Positions 46,462 through 58,152 of a stretch of DNA of 64,000 nt are shown piece after piece. Each line of letters starts with the position of its first letter. Positions within the stretch are counted from its first letter, which is position 1. The translations under genes and the position numbers were made by a program. This stretch comes from Poa pratensis (lineage: Eukaryota; Streptophyta; Magnoliopsida; Poales; Poaceae). The DNA lies in the NCBI GenBank assembly GCA_947311845.1, contig CAMZMU010000117.1, forward strand, positions 75,630,999-75,694,998, written 5' to 3'. The notes below the pieces were generated by a model. It saw only the letters and a list, made by a program, of their open reading frames with translations. It was not told the origin of the DNA and did not search any database.

Positions 46462-49400
46462 TCAGTAGTTAACCGTCTGCTCCTTTTTCAGCGCCCTCCA
46501 ACCAATATCCCGTCTGAAGAATCCTTCTGCCCAGTCAACAACATCTACTGCAGCGTATGCTCTTGACCTTGCTTCATCAATGTCCTTGCCCTTTGCAGTG
46601 ACACCAAGAACTCGGCCTCCGGCAGCTACAAGGTTGCCATCTCTATCCAAAGCTGTTCCAGCATGGAAGATTTTAACGGCTGGAGAAACCTGCTCGGCCT
46701 TGTCGATATTTTTTATGACAGTTCCCTTCTTATAAGAACCAGGGTAACCTTCACTTGCCATCACAACTACCATCGCGATTTCAGGTGACCAGGTTAGTGA
46801 AACATTGCCCAGTTCCCCTCTGCATGCAGATAGCAAAACCTGTGCGAGATCGGACTCTAATCTCATCATCAGAACCTGGGCGAAAAAATGGATTAAAATG
46901 GAGTAATTCACAATCAGAATCTGACGGGCAAAACATGTGTTAGGTCAACTGGGAGAATTAAGAAGCATATTAGAAATGTGCTTAGTAAGATTTTGTGTGT
47001 CACTACAGAAGCATTGTTGACATGTGATAAGCAAATAAAAAACAGCTATCAAATGTTTATGAAATCCAACCAAAGTTAATAAGGGCATTTTCGAATTTGG
47101 ACTGAACTGTAAGTTTAAATCTGGATCATTAATTACTACAGAAACATGAAGGCATATGTGATAAGCAAAAAAAACACACCAACTATCAAATATTTATGAA
47201 ATCCAACCAAACATAACAAGGGAATTTCGGACTGAACTATAAGTTTAAATCTGGATCGCTAATTTTAGGTTCATCTGCCTTTAAGCAGACAGCCATAAAC
47301 TCAAGATCCCACAAATGTCAAGCGCTTCTAGAATTACGTAAATCAATCGAAAGATTGACAGTGAACAAAAGCAGGACGTGCTACTTCTGTGTCACAAGTA
47401 AATGTAGACGAGAATAGACACACTGTTCTTATTAAAAAAACACAAAGTTCTTATTAAAAACACAAAGTTCAAATGGCATTTGTAAGGGCACTCACTCTAT
47501 AACAAATGTATATTGTTTCGGACCTGAGCATCTTCTAAAAGATGTATCTCGGATCGCCAATTTCTATCACAATATGCAACTAAAATGTTATGAAAACACA
47601 GTATTATGACGGTTTTATGTATCTACTATTTTTAATTCATTTTGCTAGTATCAGATATTTTGTCTTATCTATACTCGACTTATTAAATATGGTAGCCCTA
47701 CAGGGTGCAACAGTTGATTTGGAGTGGAGTAGTGGTTCTCAAGAGGAGGACCCAGGGCCAGGGTAACTTTGCTACATATAGACATATAGGCGTTCCCATG
47801 TCTCGTTAGAACTTGCTTTCTTAGCTTTTCTAGCACAGCATCTTTCCAATCCATAGAGGCCCGGACTTATATTTCTACCTTTAACACAGAGATGCACCAT
47901 TGTCACTATAGTACACGAACCACTAACTGGTCTGCACTGGAAGACGGGCCAGGAAAAGCAGTAGACCCCTTGTAATGTAAAGTGAACTGTTACAGACAGA
48001 TCTATCAGGAGAGATTCATTAGGGGATCACTAAAGCATGAGAACTTCATTAAGGCATCACTAAAGAAACTATGACAAGAACTTCATTGGGGCATCGCTAA
48101 AGTATGAGGCAAACACTGTTGGGGAAGAATTCAAATACATTGCATTCTATATAGTCCAACACTCCAACTTCATCAAGAACACTTTGATCATACGTTAACA
48201 ACGAAACCAAAACACACTTGTAATGCTTGAACTGGGAATGATAGATATCTTAAAAGGCAGGTGACAGATAACCACTAACCTGACATTCAGGATCCCCAAA
48301 TCGCACATTGTATTCGATAAGCTTAGGCAGCCCAGATTTCTTGTCTACCATAAGCCCAGCATATAATACACCAACAAACTTGCATCCTTCAGCAGCCATA
48401 CCTTTAACAGTTGGAATAATTATGGTTTCCATGATTGTTTGCTTAAGTTCCTCCGTCACTATTGGAGCAGGGGAGTATGCACCCATACCACCCGTGTTTG
48501 GGCCAACATCACCATCACCAACTCTTTTATGATCTTGTGCTGATTCGAGTGGCAAAGCATTTTCACCGTCTACTAATGCAAAGAAAGAGGCTTCTTCACC
48601 CTCTAGATACTCCTCAATGATGATCCGTGAACCAGCAGAACCAAATGACTCTTCAACCAGCATAGAGTCTACTGCTTCGTATGCCTCATCCAAAGTCATA
48701 GCAACGACGACGCCCTTTCCAGCAGCCAATCCATCGGCTTTAACAACAATAGGGGCACCTTGATCCTTGACGTATTGTTTAGCTTTCTCGGGATCCGTGA
48801 ATGTGTGATACTACACGAGAGACAGAAAAGTACGTGTATTAACATCATTTGTATGCCTTAACATCTGAAAATTCACATAAGTATCAAATAGAGAGAAGTA
48901 TTAATTTCTTCCCAACATAATTTTACAATCTTTTTCTGGAGTAATGAAACAATCATTTAAAAAGGTAATTATCTTTTGGAAAATGTCAATAACTATAAAC
49001 AATATTTAAAAGAATGCAATCACACAATCAAAGTTATTCCAGCAGAAAGTCGAAGCTAGTTGCGATACTTCTAAAGTATGTAATTAGTAATAGAAATTCA
49101 GTACACAATGAGCATGGTCAGCAACACTGCCTCAGGACGAAGGAAATATGCTTAAGCCTAAAATAATGTACCCTTTCTTAAGCATGGAGAACAACATCAA
49201 CCATATGCAGGCATCTCATGTAAACAAGCCCATGCAGTCCCTGGAAGACTGCAGTACTCAACAAAAATGTAAACTGAAGTACCTGAGCAGTCGGAATATT
49301 ATACTTATAACACAACTTCTTCATAAACTCCTTTGATCCCTCCAATGCTGCAGCCTCCGAAGAAGGACCAAAGGTTGGTATCCCAGCTTTGACAAGGTCA

Positions 49401-50119
49401 TTCGCAAGACCCGCAACAAGAGGAACTTCAGGACCCACTACCACCATTCCCACTCCCCTCTTGTTACAGAACGATATAACAGCATCACTATCGGAGATGT
49501 CCAAGTCCGATATACAGACCGCATCTCCAGATTGAGCAATACCAGCATTACCAGGGGCGCATAAAACTGCCTCACAAGAAGGCGAACGGTTCAGAGCAAA
49601 ACAAAGTGCATGCTCCCTTCCTCCACCACCAATGACCAGTACAATTATCCTCCCTTCTGATAACAGAACAAACAGAAATTAAACATTGGTGTTGCACTTT
49701 GCATTTAACTGGCTGCTGGTATTAACTAGTAGAAGAAAGGTTTTGGCATTGCAATTCGTCTCAAAGCGCATTACAAATTAGGTTTTGCAATAAAGCATTA
49801 TTCTTTTAGGACCCCAAATGGTTCCTAGAGAGTTCACACACAACTGATCCAAAAGAAATTTACCAGCAACGATGGTACCGTCCTCCGCCGAAGCTTTCAA
49901 GCTTGAGCGCCATCTTTCTGAATTGCTGACAACCAAGTGAGAATGGCGGGCGATGTGTCGCACCGCATAACTAGAGATATTATTACTCCACGACCGAGGA
50001 ACAGGATAAGATACTGAAGGCTTCAAGCTGCCGCGCAGGTGATTATTGGACAGCGCATACGGGCCATGCCCTGCGGCGAGCTTGAGATGGCCCATGATAC
50101 TGTAAGAAGCACACGCCAT
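46462..50119 (-). CDS. PUR2: phosphoribosylamine-glycine ligase (GAR synthetase), plastid-targeted
   Basis: Four exons on the minus strand: 49864-50119, 49283-49656, 48280-48810 and 46462-46875, with GT-AG borders and unbroken frame (524 residues). The enzyme makes glycinamide ribonucleotide from phosphoribosylamine, glycine and ATP, step 2 of purine synthesis. Exon 1 is a Ser/Arg-rich transit peptide. Exon 2 starts [18 protein letters not shown], the N-domain signature, and has [15 protein letters not shown]. Exon 3 is the ATP-grasp core ([65 protein letters not shown]). Exon 4 is the C-domain ([20 protein letters not shown]). Length and residues match plant GARS, so it appears functional. 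Plant purine synthesis runs mainly in plastids. Confidence 0.95.
47003..47262. repeat. tandem duplication of about 130 bp in GARS intron 3
   Basis: Copies at 47003-47135 and 47136-47262 share ACTACAGAA, TGTGATAAGCAAA, TTTATGAAATCCAACCAAA and AAGTTTAAATCTGGATC. They have diverged by substitutions and small indels. Confidence 0.8.
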
Positions 50120-51200
50120 GGACCTTATTTGTTCCCGGATTCAAGCTGATGATCAACTAAAGACGGATTAGATTAAGCTCGAAATCATCCATTTGCACAG
50201 AAGGCTGCAAGCAAGAGCCGAGGAGTTCAAGTTTAGAAGCACGCTTACCCTTTAGACGGCACCTTGCGAGAACGGCGAGAACACGACGACGACGACCAGA
50301 AGGTCGAAGACGACGGGTCGCAAAGCACGACGCTGGAGTGGCGTGGTCGGAGAGGGGCGCAGCTCGGAGGAAGGGAATCAGCGGCGGCTTCGGGGGGAGG
50401 ATTGGGATTCGTTCCCCGCTCTAGGGTCTCGCCCTCGGCTCCTGGCTCTGGTGGGCTGCTGAGGCCTTTCGGACCGCGTCCAGGGTTCTTGGGCCTCCAG
50501 CCGATCCAACAGCGGTAAACTTTATGCCGAGAGTATTTTCATGTTGAAAATACCGAAATACAAATGTCCGAAAGTTGTGTTGATTCCAACGGGCAGAAAC
50601 ACAACGCTGGATATCCTATGCTCAGTTTGCCCTTTCGTGGAGGCAAAAACTAAAGCCACGAGCTGCAAACGGAGAAGAAACTTGAAATCCATCCCCTTTG
50701 CAGCTTCCTCCCGTCGAAACTCCGGATAGACGATCGTCAAGGTGACACCAGATGAAAGGTTCGGCATCATCCCCCCTTCTTCATCAAGCTACTCACGGTG
50801 CGGCTTAATCGTTGTTGAACCTCGAGGGGAGCGTGCTTCTAGGGTTAGGTCTTTAGTCGTCCGCTGCGATTCTTGGTTCTTTTCAGCTGTTCTTGTCTCC
50901 CCACATATGATTCGTTTCCATTTTACTTGCTTTAGGTTTTTGTGACACGGGCAACATTGATGCTTCCAGCTCCCTACATTAAATTTGTCTCTCTTTGTCC
51001 TAATTCTCCCCTGGGATAGCAATAATAATAGTAAGAAAGGTAGGATGAGCGTGCAATCTTTTCTTTTGCGAATGGAGGATGAGCATGCAATCTCTCTGTC
51101 CTAATTTCAGTACATTCACAATCTTTCTTCCTACTCTGATTCCTTTTATCAGTGCACACAAAAGGGCTTTACGATATTGTCTGTTGAAACATGTCAAATT
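50120..51200. other. upstream region of GARS and left flank of the SPT16 fragment
   Basis: GC-rich near 50260-50500, which would fit a GARS promoter or untranslated first exon on the minus strand. No domain is seen in the frames on either strand. Confidence 0.4.
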
Positions 51201-51800
51201 TGTTGATTTTTCTCATGCCCCCGTTTCTAGGAACAACACAGAGAAGATCGTTCTTGATCCTTTAAAGGCCAAGGTAAAGTTGAAGGCTGAAAATATCCTC
51301 CTGTCTTCCAAAGCAGGGGGAGTTCGATCTTCAGCCAGGTGCCTCCAGCAATGATGATTATCTCTACTATGACTCCGCAAGTGTTATCATCTGTGCAATT
51401 GGGTCCAGATACAGCTACTATTGTTCCAATGGTGCCAGAACATTTCTGATAGACGCTACCCGACACAGAGTAAAGCGTATGAGACACCTTTGAAAGCCTA
51501 GGAATGCTTTAGCAGCATGTAAGCCACAGTGAATCAGATGTGCACAGTTTATCAGGCTGCAGTTGCAGTGTTTGAGAAGAATGCCCCTGAACTACTTTCT
51601 AATCAAACAAAGTCAGCTGGAACTGGAATGGGCCTTGAGTTCCGAGGATCTGGCTTAAACTTGAACACCAAGAATGACCGTCTGATAAAAGAGGGCATGG
51701 TTTTCAATGTCTGTCTCGGTTTGAGTTATGTCCAAGCAGAAACAAACAACGAGAAGACAAAACGCTGGAAGCATTGGTGTTTTTTTGTTTGTCACAGATA
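51200..51800 (+). pseudogene. SPT16: SPT16 (FACT complex subunit) fragment
   Basis: The N-terminal, aminopeptidase-like domain of SPT16 can be followed across frames: EKIVLDPLKAKVKLKAEN (from about 51240), then in another frame a PGASSNDDYLYYDSASVII stretch, ICAIGSRYSYYCSN and ARTFLIDAT, then from 51541 CTVYQAAVAVFEKNAPELLS, TKSAGTGMGLEFRGSGLNL and NDRLIKEGMVFNVCLGLSY. Stops and shifts near 51300, 51480 and 51780 break it. The remaining two thirds of SPT16, including the middle and acidic C-terminal domains, are absent. There is no intron inside the fragment, which fits a retrocopy or a captured piece. SPT16 normally binds H2A-H2B during transcription. Confidence 0.8.
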
Positions 51801-52498
51801 AGTATGCCTGGATCTTTTCAATGCTTGGAACTATATTTACCTTCAAAATTACTTCTTTTACTTATTTTGGTCTAATGATGTTTTGGGTGACTATTTTCGA
51901 CACTATCAGCTTGAACTTAAATTTGTACCCTGTGACGGTGTGACCTCATAAAGAGCAATATATTTGTGCAGTTGTTTTCTGTTAGCAATACTCACACCGG
52001 TTCTTTCATGTGCAGTACTGCAATTTGCATTCATCTGTCTGACCAAGTCTTCCCTTAGAAACCAGAAGTTTGTCTATTATGCAATATATTTTTTCGAAGG
52101 GGCGCAGTTTTTGGTTGCTGAACTAATCTGTTACAGAAAATCCACAGATTAAGTAGAAGTGGGTCAAAAAACAAAGCAATATGGAAAGCCAGTTGGGCGA
52201 AAACAGAGTATCACTATCATACCACAATGGTAAATGCACCTTTGGTATGTTTCAGTTATCTATTATGAACAAGGTTGTTTCTAAGATTTAGCGCTCTAAG
52301 TTTTCCTTAATTTTCTACCCTTCCTTATCTCTCTTGCAATTAGGAATGATATTGTTTCTTCACTTGATATTCCTAGCATAAAAGAAATGGTTGCTAATTC
52401 ATATTTTGTATTTCTGTTTTGATGTCAAACCAACCAAAGAAGTTCGCGCAATTGTTTGTTCTTTAGTGTATACTCTATCAGCATGAAGCCATCAGTGC

Positions 52499-52625
52499 TG
52501 GACAGTCTTATGGACCACAATGCGTAGGGTTATATTTCTTTTAGTTGACTATAATTTTGGTTTGTTGATCTATTCATATGATATTCATGTTGTGCCTGGA
52601 CAGTCTTATGGACCACAATGCGTAA
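52499..52625. repeat. direct repeat, period about 99 bp
   Basis: GGACAGTCTTATGGACCACA followed by ATGCGTA occurs at 52499 and again at 52598. Both are followed by TTTTAGT-containing sequence. Confidence 0.75.
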
Positions 52626-52756
52626 GGATTCTTTCTCTTTTAGTCGATGCTATGCCTGTTCATCATATTTTATTTAGGTTATGCCTAGAACTATAATAAG
52701 TAGTGCTTATCAGAAGGACATCGTGACCTATTACTGGATTTTCACTATAATAAGTA

Positions 52757-52821
52757 CTCTCTCCGTCAAATCTCATCCACTTTTAGGCAAACTTGAGACA
52801 CTTATTTTTGGACGGAGGGAG
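52757..52821. repeat. very short Stowaway MITE
   Basis: Ends CTCTCTCCGTCAAATCTCAT and TTTTGGACGGAGGGAG next to TA dinucleotides. It is only about 65 bp long, so it is probably an internal deletion of a longer element. Confidence 0.7.
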
Positions 52822-53760
52822 TACCTATTAATCATGACTCAAACCTGAATTTGTCCACATTAGCATCACAATTATCTGCAGTATGCTCTTTCACTACATT
52901 TAACTCACTGAACTAACAGAGTATGTGGAAGGTGAAATTTATAGTGTTGCACAATGTTACGGATTGATCAGATTTTATTTTCTCTTATCTTGAAACAGGG
53001 GTATGGAATGGAATCTCCAAATCTTCTTTCTCTCTCTCTCTATTCAAATGTTCAACTGGATACATCCATTCTCTTTTGTCCCTTGTGCTAAAACATTTAG
53101 CTCTATGCACGGCAAAATTCCACTTGCCAAACTTACCCAAGTGCAACTCCTAAATATTCATTTGAATTTGAATTGTCAATTTTATTACCTGCTTAACTTG
53201 AAACAGCAGCATTGTGTAAGTACTACATATTCATTCATCTTGTTTTGTTCATAATATTGCATTTGAGATCAAGGTAGAGGTTCATCTTTTTTTTTTCTTT
53301 TTTTTCTCAAGAAAACGCACAAGCTTTGACCCCAGTGAGAGCAAGTGTGCCAAATTGGTCCCGCGGAGCTTTAAAAAAGAAGAGTCGATCTTCATTGGCA
53401 TTTAAACCTGCAAGATACTATGGTGTAACAGCTAGATATTCATCCAAGTTATCTTCTTTTTTTCCAAGTTGACATGGCATACCAAATTCATGTTTTAAAA
53501 CAGTTTCTACTTATTTCAAGTAATCAATTTAACCAACTGTTGTGATGCTAATGTGGACAATGTTGGTTGCAGGAGGACAAAGCAAGCTATCAGATCCATG
53601 CTCAAGGGCTATCTTTTGCTGGAACTTACACTAACAATGCATGCTGGTAAGTTTCTCACGAGACATGAACTGGAACGATAAAACAAGTATTTCAGTATAG
53701 AGCTCATCAAAAACTTGCATTTTTCATATTATAGAGCTCATTGTTGACAATATTTACATG

Positions 53761-56700
53761 TTAATAATTGATGCGAGACCCCCACAACCCACCACTGGCA
53801 TGACTAAAAGAGCCAGTGGCCTTACATCTTTTGTTAGGGAAGCTACTATACATCTTGGGCTTGTGGAGTAATTTACATGATGCACACACATATCTCTTTG
53901 GCACCTGATCGAAGTCACTAATCCCAGCACACCTAGTGTGCTGCCACACATGGCACGAGTCACAAGATAGCATTCTCTCTCCATCATCATCCTTCGCTCC
54001 ACATGAACAATCAACTGTCCATTTGTCAACACCTCTCTCCATCCGATAAATTGCAACCCTGCGATCACCTCCTACGCACTTGCCTTGGATGTTAACAGTC
54101 CCTTTTGTTCCAAATAAGAGCTTGACTTGAGTTGTGTCACCTGCAGTTGGACAATCAAGAAGCTGGTTTGCTACAAAGCTCTGTAACATCAAATACACAT
54201 CTCGGAATGTTCTCGTAGCCTCCATCTTCAGATCACCAACAGTAGCTGTTTGTGGAAGTGTTAGAAGCTCCGCTGGGAGGCTGGGTGGATCACCAACCTG
54301 ATCCAGTAGCTCCACTTGGCACCAGATGTGCAACAGAGATTGGTTTTGAGGCAAGAAATCCTCTTCCAAATCATAATGCTTCATAAATTGTTTGCAGTCC
54401 AAAAGGATCATGGCAGCTCTCTTGGCATGCTCGTGAATTTGTTCGGGTTTATAAGGATGCATTGTATGAGGGTTGAGAAGCGCATCATAGAGAAACTTGA
54501 TGTCACGAAAAAGGTGTTCCCGAGTTGGCATGCTCACATTCTTCGGTGGCAATATGGTTTCATTTGTGAGCCTGCAGTGAGACAACATAGTTAGCCTTCT
54601 GATCATAAAACAAGAACTAGGATACTATGCAAGTCAAAACCACATATCAGTCACTAACCTGTACTCTATTGTGTTTTCCTCACTGTTGCAACGAACTACA
54701 ACAACCATCCCATCATGGGTTCTTGTACCACCAATGGTCCTCATGCAGTAATCAACCAGCTGTGCTGAACCAATTGGATGGGCTGTCGCTGCCTTTAGGC
54801 TTCGCATAGCCACCCACCTATCTGCAGCACGGAGAACTTTCAGAGCAACATCTACTGCTCGCTTTTTTTCCTCGTCGGTCCAGTTTCCCTCTTTCAAATT
54901 GACATCATATGCTATCTCCTTTTTGTGCATAGTTACAAGGTGGCTGTGCACACTCTTATTAGCAGCAAGCCCCGAAACATAAAGGAACAGATCACGGAAC
55001 GTGTTGAGGGGGCGCTTTGAGAGGGATTGATAGAAAGCAACGGTATCCTGCAGTTGGTTTCGAGGAGACCGAGAATGGGGGAAGAAATGAGACAGTGGCA
55101 CTGACATGAGGTTTTCAATGGCTTTGCAGTAGGTTTCAGATGTAATTCCAAAGCTCCCACTGCCAAGTTTGAATCTCCACTGCCCATACCAAGAACAGCC
55201 AGTGGCAACAGCATGTAAAACCCGGTAGTCAACTTCAAACTTCTTGGAAACATCCATCAGCGATACCTTCCTGAAATGTATCATGTACTTACCTGTTAGT
55301 ATCGTTTTCCAGTAAATTAGAAAAAGGTACTGAAATAAATAGGACTGCTTGTGTTCTCTCAAACGCATGCAGGTTCAGGTAAATTTGTCTTTCATTACCT
55401 GACTCTGAGGTATTTGCAGACACGGTCCCAAAAGTCCATCAGTTGGTATCCTGTCAAGAGGCTGGAGCCACCTTCATGACCGCTAATTCGTACAAGGTGG
55501 CCGAACCCATTCTCATGAACTATGCCATGCAACAAATGCCGCGGGTTGTCAATCTGCACATAATCCCAATCTTCAGATTCATCATGGGAGAACGCAGAAC
55601 CATGACTGCACGAAGGGCACCTGATTATTGCACAAAAAGTCAAACCATTGTCATATCTGAAGATACCATCACCGTTCATAATTTAGTTTTATTTGCAATC
55701 AGAAGTACTGTTGCAATCGTTTTTCCAACAATATTATTGTTGCATTTGTTTGCAGTGATATTGGTGCTTTATTAAATTACAAATTTTGAGCATTGCTGAT
55801 AGAACCAACCTTATTTGGAACAATTCGACCATCAGACCACAACGCCGGCAGGTTTTGCAGCTGGGCATGTTGTCATTCCGAATTATGAAGTGGTACTTCT
55901 TCCCACAAACAGGGTGCCTGCTCCAGCCTATCAAAGTTCAACAAATGTAATGACATCAATTTGCATCTCAAGTTGTAAATTTATCAGCCATTGGCACACC
56001 ATCAAGCATCAGCTATTCACATGTGCAAATTTAAGAAAAACGATTGTTCATCTTGTCAATAGATATGGCTTTAAGCTCTCGAGCAAACATAGTAGATTGT
56101 ACATCAACTCAGAACAAGTTTATCAAGCCATTTAATTATAATTAATTAAGTTGAAAGAGCGGTTATGCCATGTAATCAGGCGAATCAGCCAATCAACATC
56201 TGGTGAAAACAGGATGTTCAAGATTTTTCTGTCCAGACTCAATATTTTTCCCTCTTTTTCTTTTCTTTTTTCTCCTTTTCTTTTGTTCTCTTTTTTCGTC
56301 TTTTGTGCCTCCTTCATACATTAATATTTGGCCCCCAAAAGCATCCATTATTTAGTCATAAGCAGCCATATTTCAAAAGCAAGCGCTGACTGTCATAATC
56401 AGTGCACGGAGATTCAGAAAAATAAAAGAGCTCTCTGTTCTTCAAACGCACAGTATTCCCAATTCTATCTGATGTAATATACTCCTATATCGACAGCACT
56501 AACTCAGTCCAGGTTGTCAAATCTCATTCATGTGAGCATGCATTATACAGATTTACAGCATCCCAGGATGAATACAAAGAATAATAACACAAATCTAGGA
56601 ACATACATGCTCTCTAAAGACTACAGAATACCCTCATCAATCTCAAATCTACAGCTAATCCTAACAGGTTGTTATATACTCCCAAATCTACAAAACAAAA

Positions 56701-57136
56701 AAATCCCCAATCACATGACATGAACTTCTATACGAACCCGAGCATGCTGGAACAACTAAACACACTACAGCACGCCGGAATGACTCAAGACACACTTACC
56801 GGCAACAGTACACTGGTCACAGTGGACGCGCCTGGCCCTGGGCACGTCCTCCTCGACCACATCCATGACCACGACCGGACCCTCGCCCTCTTCGCCCACG
56901 CGGAAACCCACCTGCCACACCTCGCAGGCGTCACCCAGCACGGCCTCCTGCCCCCACTCCACGAGCGCCGGCGCAGGGGACGCGTGGCGGGACAGGAACC
57001 CGCGCACGTTGGCGCGGAACGTGGCGGCGCCGGCCCGCTCCTTCGCGCCGGGGAACGCCCTCATGTCGAGGAGGTACGGCTCCGCCGTCACCCGCGTCCG
57101 CCGGGCCCGCTTCGTCGGCCGCCCGTGAACCGCCAT
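53761..57136 (-). CDS. PHD-finger protein of the MMD1/MS1 (At1g33420-like) family
   Basis: Five exons: 56800-57136, 55810-55927, 55399-55620, 54659-55270 and 53761-54571, frame-checked to 699 residues, the usual family length. The start at 57136 (MAVHGRPTKRARR) is chosen because the family begins with a short Lys/Arg block before RVTAEPYLLD; an upstream in-frame ATG exists at 57259. Exon 1 ends in VHCDQCTVAG and exon 2 adds WSRHPVCGKKYHFII with CKTCRRCG, a conserved Cys-rich part. The middle has LLHGIVHENGFGHLVRISG. The PHD finger lies near 616-663 (CSCGAKDDDGERMLSC, CHVWQHTRC, CASC). Relatives are nuclear chromatin readers needed in anther and meiocyte development. Motifs alone do not separate MMD1, MS1 and At1g33420 types. 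Confidence 0.9.
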
Positions 57137-57376
57137 CGGTCGACGCTGGCGAGGAGGAGGAGGAGCAGATCCGGGGGGAATGGCGGGGCGGGCTCGCCGG
57201 GGTGGGAGAGGGGCGGGTAGATCCGATCGGGTTCCAAATAATTTGAACCGGCGGTTCAAGCGCGGGGAATTGACGAAATTTTGGGATCGCGCCTAGAGAG
57301 AGATTCGAATTTTTTTCAGATCAGATCATTGTGGGATGGGTGGGTGGCGTTGTTGATAAGATCGGGGAGGCGCTGA

Positions 57377-57384
57377 TATTTATA
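57377..57384 (-). promoter_or_regulatory. TATA box of the PHD-finger gene
   Basis: On the minus strand the sequence CGTTATAAATATCAG contains TATAAATA, about 240 bp upstream of the chosen start codon and about 120 bp upstream of the alternative one. Transcription would begin near 57350, so both starts remain possible. Confidence 0.55.
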
Positions 57385-57589
57385 ACGGGCCCCGGGAGTT
57401 GGATTTTATAGGTCGGTTTTGGGATGGTGGAGAATTACGTTTGTGCCCCTCCACGACTTGGAAGAGTCGCGAGTCAGCAGAGTTTTAGATAATGGAAGGG
57501 CAAGGCGGAAAGTCCGGGAAATTTCCTTCGTGCGAGGGGACCTACCATGATTTTGACGTGTTTGGGCCTCTGGGTTTGGGTTGTTTATA

Positions 57590-57705
57590 GAGAGAATTCC
57601 TTCCTTGACTCTTCCTTAAAATTTTGTTCCTTATTTGGCAAAAAAAAAAGTTCTTCCCAATATGACTCCTTAATCTCATTTTCTTCCTTATTTGACCCTT
57701 CAGTG
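57590..57705. repeat. left terminal inverted repeat of the MULE
   Basis: Closely matches the inverted right end through TTCTTCCTTATTTGACC. There are a few mismatches and a poly-A length difference. Confidence 0.9.
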
Positions 57706-58152
57706 CATTTTGAACCCTAACGGTGTTAGATAGGAGGATGAAAAGACTCTTTTACCCCTGATAAATTATGTGACATTATAATCCCTTATAAGTATTGCGG
57801 CACATTTGACCAAAACTGGATATGCTCACATTTCATGCCTCCTGGTTTCATGTAACCATCTTTTATAAAGTGTCAGCAGATTTAGATTTTAAATTTTTAA
57901 AAACTGGGCAGAACCTCCCTTGTAATTTGACCATATCCTGCACACAATTCATATATATGCATGTACTAAGCATATTACAGCAACCACGAGTGCCATAACG
58001 AACACAGAAATCTTCAGAAACATTACATAGAAGTTCAATTCACCACATGCATCAGTACAAGTCCATATGCAACAAACAGTTCACATACATCACATACATG
58101 AGGCCAAGTCAGCCTCCAAAAGGACACACAACATGAAGAGAAGTCCTGAGAA

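Larger units (their letters stand above)
51801..53760. other. spacer between the SPT16 fragment and the PHD gene
   Basis: No supported gene. It contains the short duplication at 52499-52625 and a small Stowaway MITE at 52757-52821. Confidence 0.4.
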
